Source: an uncultured Ruminococcus sp.
GTDB lineage: Bacteria > Bacillota > Clostridia > Oscillospirales > CAG-272
Direction: 5' to 3'
NCBI GenBank assembly: GCA_902765885.1
Contig: CACXBN010000141.1
Coordinates: 1 to 7,128 of the forward strand
Length of the DNA: 7,128 nt
A program made the position numbers and the translations under genes. How positions within the stretch are numbered: position 1 is the stretch's first letter; each line of letters opens with the position of its first letter. The notes beneath the pieces were generated by a model. The model saw only the letters and a list, made by a program, of their open reading frames with translations. It was not told where the DNA came from and made no database searches. Below, one piece after another: positions 1 to 5,889 of this stretch.

Positions 1-1128
1 ACATTCGGATCGGAAATTGATGAAAAACTTATTATGGAAACAGCGGATATTATGGCTGCATCAGGACTTATTGAATGCGGATATGATTATCTGGTAATCG
101 ATGACTGCTGGTCAGAAAAAATGAGAGACAAGAATAACCGTCTTGTTCCAGACCACGTAAAATTTCCTCATGGTATGAAATATGTTGCAGACTATGTTCA
201 TTCCAAAGGGCTCAAATTCGGTATGTATTCGTGTGATGGCTACATGACATGTGCAGGCTATCCGTCTTCATATCAATTTGAATTTATCGATGCAGAGACA
301 TTTGCTGAATGGGGAGTAGACTATTTGAAATATGACAACTGCTACAAACCTGTCAGCGTACAGGGAAGCATTCTCTATCACAAAATGGGACTCGCACTCG
401 AGAACTGCGGAAGAGATATAATCTTTTCTGCATGCAACTGGGGTGTTGACAATGTTCAGGAGTGGATCAAAGAAACTGGTGCACACCTCTGGAGATCCAC
501 CGGAGACATACATGACAACTGGGAATCAATTAAAGAGCTTGCGCACAGTCAGATAGCACTTCAGCCATATAACGGACTCGGATGTTTCAATGATATGGAT
601 ATGCTTGTCGTTGGCATGAACGGTAAGGGAAACGTAGGATTCGGCGGATGTACTTACAATGAATACATTACTCATTTTGCGCTTTGGTGCATGCTGAATT
701 CTCCTCTTATGATCGGTTGTGATATAAGAAATATGACTCCAGAGACTAAAAGTATACTTACTAACAGGGAACTCATAGCAATTAATCAGGATCCTGCAGG
801 CAGACAGCCGTGTTTGCTGATGGGCGGTAAAGAATATGGTAAAGAACAGACATATGTATGGTATAAGCACCTTGAAGGCGGCGATATTGCCATAGGAATG
901 TTCAATATGACAGACAACCCCTCATATCCGTGGATAGGATTCGAAAAGATCGGACTTGATCATACGTCCGGCAAGGATCTGAAAATCAGAGATGTCATTA
1001 AAGGAAAAGATCTCGGAATATACCATGATATGATATCTGTCGGGCTCGAACCTCACAGCTGCAGGGTATTCCGCTGCAAACTCGTTCCTTCTGAAGGAAA
1101 TCACATCAGCTCTTTTGTCAACGGATAA
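1..1128 (+). CDS. GH27 alpha-galactosidase, 5'-truncated by window edge
   Basis: The reading frame is open from base 1 (the first codons read TFGSEIDEKLI), so the ATG at 34 is internal and the true start lies left of the window. The visible 375 codons cover most of a glycoside hydrolase family 27 enzyme, which removes terminal alpha-linked galactose with retention of configuration through a (beta/alpha)8 barrel. Visible motifs, in order, are YLVIDDCW near the N-terminal side, KYDNC with the predicted nucleophile Asp (codon 334-336), WRSTGDI with the predicted acid/base Asp (codon 505-507), GCFNDMDML, NSPLMIGCD and INQDPAGRQ. A short C-terminal beta-domain follows. Both catalytic residues are present, so it looks functional. 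A signal peptide cannot be judged because the N-terminus is missing. It ends about 60 bp before the infC promoter, and no clear intrinsic terminator is visible after its stop. Substrate specificity within GH27 (galactosidase, N-acetylgalactosaminidase or arabinopyranosidase) is not settled by the sequence. Confidence 0.93.
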   Translation, partial: TFGSEIDEKLIMETADIMAASGLIECGYDYLVIDDCWSEKMRDKNNRLVPDHVKFPHGMKYVADYVHSKGLKFGMYSCDGYMTCAGYPSSYQFEFIDAETFAEWGVDYLKYDNCYKPVSVQGSILYHKMGLALENCGRDIIFSACNWGVDNVQEWIKETGAHLWRSTGDIHDNWESIKELAHSQIALQPYNGLGCFNDMDMLVVGMNGKGNVGFGGCTYNEYITHFALWCMLNSPLMIGCDIRNMTPETKSILTNRELIAINQDPAGRQPCLLMGGKEYGKEQTYVWYKHLEGGDIAIGMFNMTDNPSYPWIGFEKIGLDHTSGKDLKIRDVIKGKDLGIYHDMISVGLEPHSCRVFRCKLVPSEGNHISSFVNG

Positions 1129-1190
1129 AATCTGACAACCCTGATAAACCCAATAAAAAACTGAATTACGCAAAAATATTTAAATATCTA

Positions 1191-1219
1191 TTGACAAAAT
1201 CCCGATAATTTTATATAAT
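1191..1219 (+). promoter_or_regulatory. Consensus sigma-A promoter of the infC-rpmI-rplT operon
   Basis: A TTGACA -35 box (1191-1196) and a TATAAT -10 box (1214-1219) are separated by exactly 17 bp. Both hexamers match the housekeeping consensus perfectly, and the expected transcription start is around 1226. Immediately upstream (1171-1188) the DNA is almost pure A/T and contains a 12-bp palindrome, ATATTTAAATAT (1176-1187), which could act like an UP element. Such a strong promoter suits a ribosomal-protein operon whose output is then throttled in the leader. Confidence 0.9.
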
Positions 1220-1225
1220 TGCGTA

Positions 1226-1349
1226 GCAAAGAAGAAGAACGAACTCCGTTCTCACCAAGCTGTCAATGAACACGTCTTGGTTAATAAGATGGATTAATAC
1301 GATATTAGTGTTTTTTTGTCGCACGGAGTTTGTTCGTGCGACATTTTTT
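1226..1349 (+). ncRNA. infC operon leader RNA, probable L20-type attenuator
   Basis: The stretch from the predicted transcription start to the U-tract has alternative folds. A local hairpin can form from AGAACG (1236-1241) and CGTTCT (1247-1252), and a second from ACCAAG (1254-1259) and CTTGGT (1276-1281). A long-range 13-bp helix (one G-U pair) can form between 1237-1249 and 1323-1335. This long helix overlaps both arms of the terminator stem (1318-1325/1335-1342) and also consumes the first local hairpin, so it would behave as an antiterminator. In Bacillus subtilis the infC operon is known to be controlled by ribosomal protein L20 binding its leader and promoting termination. That L20 is the ligand here is inferred from operon content and layout. 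I cannot confirm a covariance-model match. Confidence 0.78.
1318..1349 (+). terminator. Intrinsic terminator in the infC leader (attenuator)
   Basis: A perfect 8-bp stem, GTCGCACG (1318-1325) with CGTGCGAC (1335-1342), closes a 9-nt loop. It is followed one base later by six T's (1344-1349). It lies upstream of infC and downstream of the promoter, so it can only serve as a regulated or leaky attenuator of the operon, not as the terminator of the preceding gene. A run of seven T's (1311-1317) also precedes the stem. Confidence 0.88.
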
Positions 1350-1362
1350 ATTTAATCTCAAT

Positions 1363-1379
1363 GGAGGTGCATAACAATT
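1363..1379 (+). promoter_or_regulatory. infC ribosome binding site and AUU start codon
   Basis: GGAGG at 1363-1367 is followed by a 9-nt spacer and then ATT at 1377-1379, in frame with the conserved IF3 sequence. No ATG, GTG or TTG is available in this frame between the upstream in-frame stop (1353-1355) and the ATG at 1431. An ATA at 1371 is only 3 nt from the GGAGG and is too close. This ribosome binding site therefore decides the start in favour of the rare AUU. Confidence 0.85.
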
Positions 1380-1904
1380 AGCGTAAAAGAACTTACAATC
1401 AACGAGGACATCAAAGCCAAGGATGTCAGGATGCTTGATGAAAACAATGAGCAGATCGGTATTATGAGTCTGAGTGATGCAAAAGCTTATGCTTATGATA
1501 ACGGATATGATCTTGTTCTCATAGCTCCGAACGCAAATCCGCCTGTATGCCGCGCAATGGATTACGGAAAATACAGATATGATGCGGATAAAAAAGAGAA
1601 GGAAGCAAGAAAGAAACAGCAGGTTATTGAAGTTAAAGAAGTCCAGTTATCCTGCAGAATAGACACTCATGATTTTGAAACTAAAGCAAATCGTGCTATA
1701 AAGTTTTTACAGGCCGGAAATAAAGTCAAAGTATGTCTCAGTTTCAAGGGCCGTGAAATCGCATATCAGGACAAAGGCCGCGAGATGCTTGAAAAATTCG
1801 AAAATTATGTTGCTGAATTCGGTTCTGTTGAAAAGAAACCGGTTTTGGAAGGCAGACGTCTTATTATGATGGTTCTGCCGGGAAAGGCACCGGCTGCTAA
1901 GTAA
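1377..1904 (+). CDS. infC: Translation initiation factor IF-3 (AUU start)
   Basis: The product is a 175-residue IF3, normal for the family. IF3 binds the 30S subunit, blocks premature 50S joining and proofreads the start codon and initiator tRNA. The N-terminal domain begins near ELTINEDIKAKDVR, aligning with the canonical 'INEEIR..EVR' start of IF3. It contains the CRAMDYGKYRYD signature (about residues 58-69). A lysine-rich linker follows (about 72-82), then the C-terminal 30S-binding domain with SFKGREIAYQDKG and a terminal GRRLIMMVLPGK. Starting at the ATG at 1431 would delete the first 18 residues, including conserved N-terminal-domain sequence, so the AUU at 1377 with its GGAGG is chosen. 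In E. coli the AUU start of infC is the basis of IF3 autoregulation, and the same is likely here. It is the first gene of the operon, 64 bp ahead of rpmI. Confidence 0.95.
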   Translation: MSVKELTINEDIKAKDVRMLDENNEQIGIMSLSDAKAYAYDNGYDLVLIAPNANPPVCRAMDYGKYRYDADKKEKEARKKQQVIEVKEVQLSCRIDTHDFETKANRAIKFLQAGNKVKVCLSFKGREIAYQDKGREMLEKFENYVAEFGSVEKKPVLEGRRLIMMVLPGKAPAAK

Positions 1905-1968
1905 TTTACGCTACTTAATGCTACCGTCCGGAATATAATGTTATTTTAACGTATGAAAGGATACAACT

Positions 1969-2166
1969 ATGGGAAAAATTAAAACGCATAGAGCTTCTGC
2001 TAAGAGATTTACAACAACAGGAACAGGAAAAGTTAAAGTGTTCCACTCAGATCACAGACATAATCTCGGTCAGAAGACTCAGAAGAGAAAAAGACATCTC
2101 AGAAGCAGCCAGATCTTAAGCCCTGCCATGACTGCTAACGTGAAGAGACTCATCAACAAAGACTAA
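1969..2166 (+). CDS. rpmI: 50S ribosomal protein L35
   Basis: This is a 65-residue, highly basic protein, the usual length of bacterial L35. It opens with the family pattern MGKIKTHRASAKRF, then GTGKVKVFHSDHRHNLG and a KTQKRKRHLR stretch. It is a 50S subunit component that packs against 23S rRNA. The start is supported by AAAGGAT (1956-1962) with a 6-nt spacer. It sits in the conserved infC-rpmI-rplT order, 44 bp before rplT, and is expected to share their attenuator-controlled transcript. Nothing is unusual in the sequence. Confidence 0.97.
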   Translation: MGKIKTHRASAKRFTTTGTGKVKVFHSDHRHNLGQKTQKRKRHLRSSQILSPAMTANVKRLINKD

Positions 2167-2210
2167 TAGTAGAATTAAGAGAAGTTAAATAGTTGAAAGG
2201 ATAGTATATT

Positions 2211-2567
2211 ATGGCAAGAGTAAAAGGCGCAATGATGACGCGCAAAAGAAGAAATAAAGTTTTAAAGGCTGCTAAAGGATATTGGGGTTCCAAGAGCAAA
2301 CACTTCAAGATGGCTAAACAGGCTGTCATGAAGAGCGGCAACTACGCATATATCGGACGTAAACAGAAGAAGAGAGATTTCCGTGCTCTCTGGATCACAC
2401 GTATCTCTGCTCAGGCAAAAGTTAACGGACTTAACTATTCCACATTTATGCATGGATTAAAACTTGCAGGCATAGATCTTAACCGTAAGATGCTTGCTGA
2501 AATAGCTGTATCCGACAAGGATGCTTTTGCTGCGCTCTGTGATTCAGCAAAGGCTGCTATAAAATAA
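2211..2567 (+). CDS. rplT: 50S ribosomal protein L20
   Basis: This is a 118-residue protein, typical for L20. The basic N-terminal extension (MARVKGAMMTRKRRNKVLK) is followed by AAKGYWGSKSKHFKMAKQ, then GRKQKKRDFRALWITRI and a globular C-terminal half with NGLNYSTFMHGLK and IDLNRKMLAEIAV. L20 is an early-assembly 23S rRNA-binding protein, and in Firmicutes and enterobacteria it is also the repressor of its own operon. That makes it the likely ligand of the leader at 1226-1349. The start is supported by AAAGGAT (2196-2202), the same heptamer as before rpmI. It is the last ribosomal gene of the operon, and the methyltransferase start lies 24 bp after its stop. Confidence 0.97.
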   Translation: MARVKGAMMTRKRRNKVLKAAKGYWGSKSKHFKMAKQAVMKSGNYAYIGRKQKKRDFRALWITRISAQAKVNGLNYSTFMHGLKLAGIDLNRKMLAEIAVSDKDAFAALCDSAKAAIK

Positions 2568-2580
2568 TAAGATTATGATT

Positions 2581-2604
2581 AAGGAGTTGCTATGGCGACT
2601 CCTT
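2581..2604 (+). promoter_or_regulatory. Hairpin enclosing the methyltransferase ribosome binding site and ATG
   Basis: AAGGAGTTGC (2581-2590) pairs along its full length with GCGACTCCTT (2595-2604), giving 10 bp with one G-U and a 4-nt TATG loop. The left arm is the Shine-Dalgarno AAGGAG and the loop contains the ATG at 2592. Only a short, broken T-tract follows (TTTAATTGTT), so as a terminator it would be weak. It could repress translation of the methyltransferase, or act as a weak terminator after rplT. The two roles are not exclusive. Confidence 0.6.
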
Positions 2605-3446
2605 TAATTGTTACGGTAAATGAAATGGATTTAAAAAATAATAAATACATAAAAGAGTATATCTCTTCTAAAAATAATCAGAGAGTAGTCTCCTTAAGCA
2701 AATTGACAGATAAAAAATACAGAGACAGTGAACGATTATTTATATGTGAAGGATATAAGCTTGCTAATGAATCACTTACTTATTGCAGTGTCAGGTATCT
2801 GATTATATCGGAAAACACTGTCACAGACGATGTTCTTCTGGAGAATATCCTGAAGAAGGCCTGTGAAAAATCCGTGCCTGTACTGCTCTTATCAGAACAG
2901 GCTTTTTTGAAGCTGTCAACCGAGAAGTCACCGCAGGGTATAATTTCTGTCTGCGATTATTTTGATTATAAGCCGGACAATAGCCATAAAAACGGTATAA
3001 CGCTATTTCTTGACGGTATCAGAGATCCGGGAAATCTCGGCACGATTATAAGAAGCAGTGAATCATTTGGCGCAAGAGAGATAATACTGTTTGACTCGGC
3101 AGATCCGTATAACACAAAAACAGTCAGAGCTTCGATGGGATCAATATTCAGAATTCCGTTCAGAGAGATAAACGATCCGGAAGAAGAAATCAACGAGTTA
3201 AAAAAGAGAAAGATAAGAGTTTTGTCCGCAGATATTTCAAAAGATTCCTTAAAGCTGGGCAGTTATGAAAAAAGACCTGATGACTGCATCGTCATGGGTA
3301 ATGAGGGACACGGGATATCGGATAATATTTTAAAACTGAGCGACAATATCCTGACTATACCCATGACAGGCAATACAGAAAGTCTCAATGTAGCTCAGGC
3401 AGCCACATGTATTCTCTGGGATTACTTCAGAGAGTTTCATATGTGA
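2592..3446 (+). CDS. SpoU/TrmH-family RNA 2'-O-methyltransferase
   Basis: This 284-residue protein probably transfers a methyl group from S-adenosylmethionine to a ribose 2'-OH in rRNA or tRNA. The N-terminal substrate-binding domain contains ISSKNNQ (24-30) and FICEGYKLANE (50-60). The C-terminal SPOUT knot domain carries all three SpoU motifs: DPGNLGTIIR (145-154, with Asn148 and the conserved Arg154), VMGNEGHG (234-241) and IPMTGNTESLNVAQA (256-270). The exact target nucleotide cannot be read from sequence, so no symbol is given. The start at 2592 has AAGGAG 5 nt upstream. However, homologues usually begin close to the ISSKNNQ segment, so residues 1-11 could be spurious and the ATG at 2625 is an alternative, though it lacks a good ribosome binding site. 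The position right after rplT suggests co-transcription and a ribosome-linked target. Confidence 0.88.
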   Translation: MATPLIVTVNEMDLKNNKYIKEYISSKNNQRVVSLSKLTDKKYRDSERLFICEGYKLANESLTYCSVRYLIISENTVTDDVLLENILKKACEKSVPVLLLSEQAFLKLSTEKSPQGIISVCDYFDYKPDNSHKNGITLFLDGIRDPGNLGTIIRSSESFGAREIILFDSADPYNTKTVRASMGSIFRIPFREINDPEEEINELKKRKIRVLSADISKDSLKLGSYEKRPDDCIVMGNEGHGISDNILKLSDNILTIPMTGNTESLNVAQAATCILWDYFREFHM

Positions 3447-3500
3447 AATATATCCAAATGTTAATATTTCTTTAAATGGCAGCATTTTTTGCTTATTATT

Positions 3501-3537
3501 ACGGCATTGGTAAAAAAAAGTGTTGCCGTTTTTAATT
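3501..3537 (+). terminator. Probable intrinsic terminator after the methyltransferase
   Basis: ACGGCA (3501-3506) pairs with TGCCGT (3524-3529) across a 17-nt loop that contains eight A's. The right arm runs into a T-rich tail, TTTTTAATTTT. A second possible left arm, GGCAGCA (3478-3484), can instead pair with TGTTGCC (3521-3527) with one G-U. The stem is short and the loop long, so termination may be inefficient. The T-rich tail and its position after the stop at 3446 favour a terminator role. Confidence 0.5.
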
Positions 3538-3551
3538 TTGAGGTATATAAT
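3523..3551 (+). promoter_or_regulatory. Likely topA-trmFO promoter
   Basis: A perfect TATAAT (3546-3551) has TTGCCG (3523-3528, four of six matches to TTGACA) exactly 17 bp upstream. The -35 box lies inside the right arm of the preceding terminator hairpin. Predicted transcription would start near 3558, giving topA a 5' leader of about 67 nt. Spacing and position are good, but the -35 match is moderate. Confidence 0.5.
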
Positions 3552-3552
3552 A

Positions 3553-3612
3553 ATGAAGAAATTTTTTCACTTACAAATGATTATAAGGAAAAATTTGCAT
3601 ATTTTTAAATAA
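3553..3612 (+). CDS. Possible 19-residue leader ORF before topA
   Basis: A short ORF encodes MKKFFHLQMIIRKNLHIFK, a basic, hydrophobic peptide that I do not recognise. GAGGT (3540-3544) lies 8 nt before its ATG. Its TAA (3610-3612) directly abuts the topA Shine-Dalgarno region (3613-3619), 12 nt before the topA start. The problem is that transcripts from the TATAAT at 3546-3551 would begin at about 3558 and lack this ATG. Only read-through transcripts from upstream would carry it intact, or the internal in-frame ATG at 3577 would have to be used. The region is very A/T-rich, so chance is a serious alternative. Confidence 0.2.
   Translation: MKKFFHLQMIIRKNLHIFK
3559..3596 (+). repeat. A/T-rich inverted repeat in the topA leader
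   Basis: AAATTTTTTC (3559-3568) pairs with GGAAAAATTT (3587-3596), 10 bp including one G-U, across an 18-nt spacer. It lies just downstream of the predicted transcription start and ends 28 nt before the topA ATG. It could be a weak RNA hairpin or a protein-binding site, but A/T-rich composition makes a chance match possible. Confidence 0.4.
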
Positions 3613-3624
3613 AGAGGGTAACAA

Positions 3625-5889
3625 ATGCATAACCTGGTAATAATGGAATCTCCGGCCAAAGCGAATACCGTAAAGAACTATCTTGGCTCATCATACAAAG
3701 TAGTTGCTTCCAAAGGTCATATCAGAGATCTTCCAAAATCGTCAATGGGCGTTGATATAGCAGACGGATTCAAAGCACATTATATCAATATTCGTGGCAA
3801 AGGCGAGCTTATAAACGAACTAAAAAAAGACGTTAAAAAAGCCGACCGTGTATATCTGGCAACTGACCCTGACCGTGAGGGTGAAGCTATAGCGTGGCAT
3901 CTGGTAAATACTCTTGAAATTCCAAAAGAAAAAGTAAAAAGGGTAACGTTTAATGCAGTAACCAAAAATGTCGTTAAGGATGCTATAAAGAATCCAAGAG
4001 ACATTGACATGAATATAGTTGACGCACAGCAGGCAAGAAGAATTCTTGACAGGATTATCGGATATGAACTATCTCCTTATCTTTGGAAAAAAGTTAAAAG
4101 CGGTCTGTCTGCGGGAAGAGTTCAGTCAGCTGCAACCAAAATAATAGTTGACCGCGAAAATGAGATACGTGCATTTATTCCTAAAGAATACTGGAGCATC
4201 GACGTAGAACTGATTTCCTCTGACGGAAAACATTTTATCGCAAAATTCATCGGTCGCGCAGATAAAGGCGATAAACTCGATATAAACAATGAAAAAGAAG
4301 CAAAAGCAATATGCAGTGCCATCGATGGCAAGGATTTTTATGTTTACGATATAAAATCGGGAAAGAAACTCAAAAATCCTCAGCCTCCTTTTATAACTTC
4401 CACACTGCAGCAGGAAGCTTCAAGAAAACTGAATTTCCAGTCACAGAAGACCATGCGTATAGCGCAGGAACTGTACGAAGGTATAAATATCGGAAGCGAG
4501 AACGGAGGATCTCACGGTCTAATAACATACATGCGTACCGACTCTCTCAGAATTTCAGAGGAAGCGCAGACGGCAGCACGTGATTTTATCATTAACAAAC
4601 TCGGAAAAGAATACTATCCTCAGACACCGAGAATTTATAAAATAAAATCAAATGCACAGGATGCGCATGAAGCTATAAGACCGGCTACTGAGATGTACGA
4701 ACCTTCATCAATAAAGAAGTATCTGACCCCGGATCAGTATAAAATATACAAACTTATTTGGGACAGATTTATTGCCAGCCAGATGTCGTCGGCAGTACTT
4801 CTTACCAATCAGATCGATCTTACCTGTGAAGGATATCTTTTCAGAGCCAGCGGATATACCGTGAATTTCCCTGGATATATGTCTGTATATGAAGAATCAG
4901 TCGATGAAGAAAAAGAAGAAGATAAACAGACAAAAATTCCGGAAGCCGAAAAAGGTCAGTGGCTGAAACAAAGCAAACTGAATCCTGCACAGCACTATAC
5001 ATCTCCTCCCGCACGTTTCACTGAGGCTTCGCTTGTAAAGTTTCTGGAAGAAAAAGGAATAGGCAGGCCCAGCACATACGCAACCATAATAACAACAATA
5101 ATATCCAGGGAATATGTAAAGCGTGACGGGAAATCACTTGTCCCCACAAATCTAGGTGAGATAACCACAAAACTCATGAGCACGAGTTTCCCGGACATTG
5201 TAGATTATAAATTCACTGCACAACTCGAAAACGGTCTCGATGATATAGAGAACGGAAACAGATCAATGATATCTCTGCTGAATGAGTTTTACGGCGATTT
5301 TAAAAATGAGCTTGACAAAGCCATGGATGACAAAACGACTGAGAACATCGAAGTGCCGCCGGAAGAAACTGATATGATATGTGAGTTCTGCGGCAGCAAG
5401 ATGATCGTTAAAAACGGAAAATTCGGAAAATTCGCCGCATGCCCCAGATATCCGGAATGCAAGAACACCAAGCCTCTTGTAAAGAAAGAAACCAAAACCG
5501 TAAAAGAGCAGGATGTCAAAACTGATATGAAATGCGAAAAATGCGGCGCTGACATGGTTTTGCGGAGCGGAAGATTTGGTTCGTTTTACGCATGTTCAAG
5601 GTATCCTGAATGTAAATTCACAAAGCAGATATCCAAAGAAATCGGTGTCAGATGTCCTGTCTGCGGTGGACAGATAGTACTGAAAAACGGAAAAAACAAG
5701 TCAGTGTTTTACAGCTGTTCAAATTATCCTAAATGCGATTTTTCCTCATGGGATATGCCAACTAATGAAAAATGTCCAAACTGTGGCGGCATGCTCTATA
5801 TCAAAAAAGGAAAAAATTATCTTTACTGCAAAAACGAAAAATGCAAATTCAAAAAAGAACAGCAGGAAAAGAATTCAAATGAACAATAG
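3625..5889 (+). CDS. topA: DNA topoisomerase I (type IA)
   Basis: This 754-residue enzyme relaxes negative supercoils by cutting one strand through a 5'-phosphotyrosine link. The TOPRIM domain starts at the N-terminus with LVIMESPAKANTV (Glu8) and carries the metal-binding DPDRE motif (Asp81, Asp83, Glu85). QQARRILDRIIGYELSP and GLSAGRVQSAA follow. The active-site Tyr302 lies in LITYMRTDS, and FTEASLVKFLEEKGIGRPST marks the later core. The C-terminal tail has four zinc-ribbon motifs: Cys586/589/606/612, Cys637/640/657/663, Cys677/680/698/704 and an atypical last one, Cys717/720/735/740. A lysine-rich end follows. It is somewhat longer than the roughly 690-residue B. subtilis enzyme, the extra length being mainly in the tail. 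AGAGGGT (3613-3619) supports the start. Its last 11 bp overlap trmFO, indicating translational coupling. No defect is visible. Confidence 0.97.
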   Translation: MHNLVIMESPAKANTVKNYLGSSYKVVASKGHIRDLPKSSMGVDIADGFKAHYINIRGKGELINELKKDVKKADRVYLATDPDREGEAIAWHLVNTLEIPKEKVKRVTFNAVTKNVVKDAIKNPRDIDMNIVDAQQARRILDRIIGYELSPYLWKKVKSGLSAGRVQSAATKIIVDRENEIRAFIPKEYWSIDVELISSDGKHFIAKFIGRADKGDKLDINNEKEAKAICSAIDGKDFYVYDIKSGKKLKNPQPPFITSTLQQEASRKLNFQSQKTMRIAQELYEGINIGSENGGSHGLITYMRTDSLRISEEAQTAARDFIINKLGKEYYPQTPRIYKIKSNAQDAHEAIRPATEMYEPSSIKKYLTPDQYKIYKLIWDRFIASQMSSAVLLTNQIDLTCEGYLFRASGYTVNFPGYMSVYEESVDEEKEEDKQTKIPEAEKGQWLKQSKLNPAQHYTSPPARFTEASLVKFLEEKGIGRPSTYATIITTIISREYVKRDGKSLVPTNLGEITTKLMSTSFPDIVDYKFTAQLENGLDDIENGNRSMISLLNEFYGDFKNELDKAMDDKTTENIEVPPEETDMICEFCGSKMIVKNGKFGKFAACPRYPECKNTKPLVKKETKTVKEQDVKTDMKCEKCGADMVLRSGRFGSFYACSRYPECKFTKQISKEIGVRCPVCGGQIVLKNGKNKSVFYSCSNYPKCDFSSWDMPTNEKCPNCGGMLYIKKGKNYLYCKNEKCKFKKEQQEKNSNEQ

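Noticed and set aside
268..1173. Several antisense ORFs of 80-115 codons over the alpha-galactosidase gene.
   Set aside because: They lie opposite a clear GH27 reading frame, have no recognisable domains or plausible ribosome binding sites, and are explained as shadows of the coding strand.
1176..1187. The 12-bp palindrome ATATTTAAATAT as a repressor operator for the infC promoter.
   Set aside because: It is pure A/T in an A/T-rich upstream region and matches no operator I recognise. An UP-like element or chance is simpler.
1361..1381. A six-codon ORF (MEVHNN) whose ATG overlaps the infC GGAGG and whose TAG overlaps the AUU start by one base.
   Set aside because: It has no ribosome binding site of its own and is very short. 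The ATG is probably an accident of the ATGGAGGTG sequence.
1431..1904. IF3 starting at the ATG at 1431, which has AAGGA 7 nt upstream (1419-1423).
   Set aside because: It would delete 18 residues of the conserved IF3 N-terminal domain. The AAGGAT encodes the Lys-Asp pair of the conserved AKDVR segment, and a better GGAGG serves the AUU at 1377. A minor short isoform cannot be excluded.
1934..1939. TATAAT upstream of rpmI as a possible internal promoter.
   Set aside because: The sequence 17 bp upstream (CTACTT) is a poor -35 box, and the spacing fits a normal intergenic stretch within the operon.
4311..4583. A 90-codon + strand ORF inside topA in another frame.
   Set aside because: It overlaps the essential core of topA, including the active-site tyrosine region, and its sequence has no recognisable family features.
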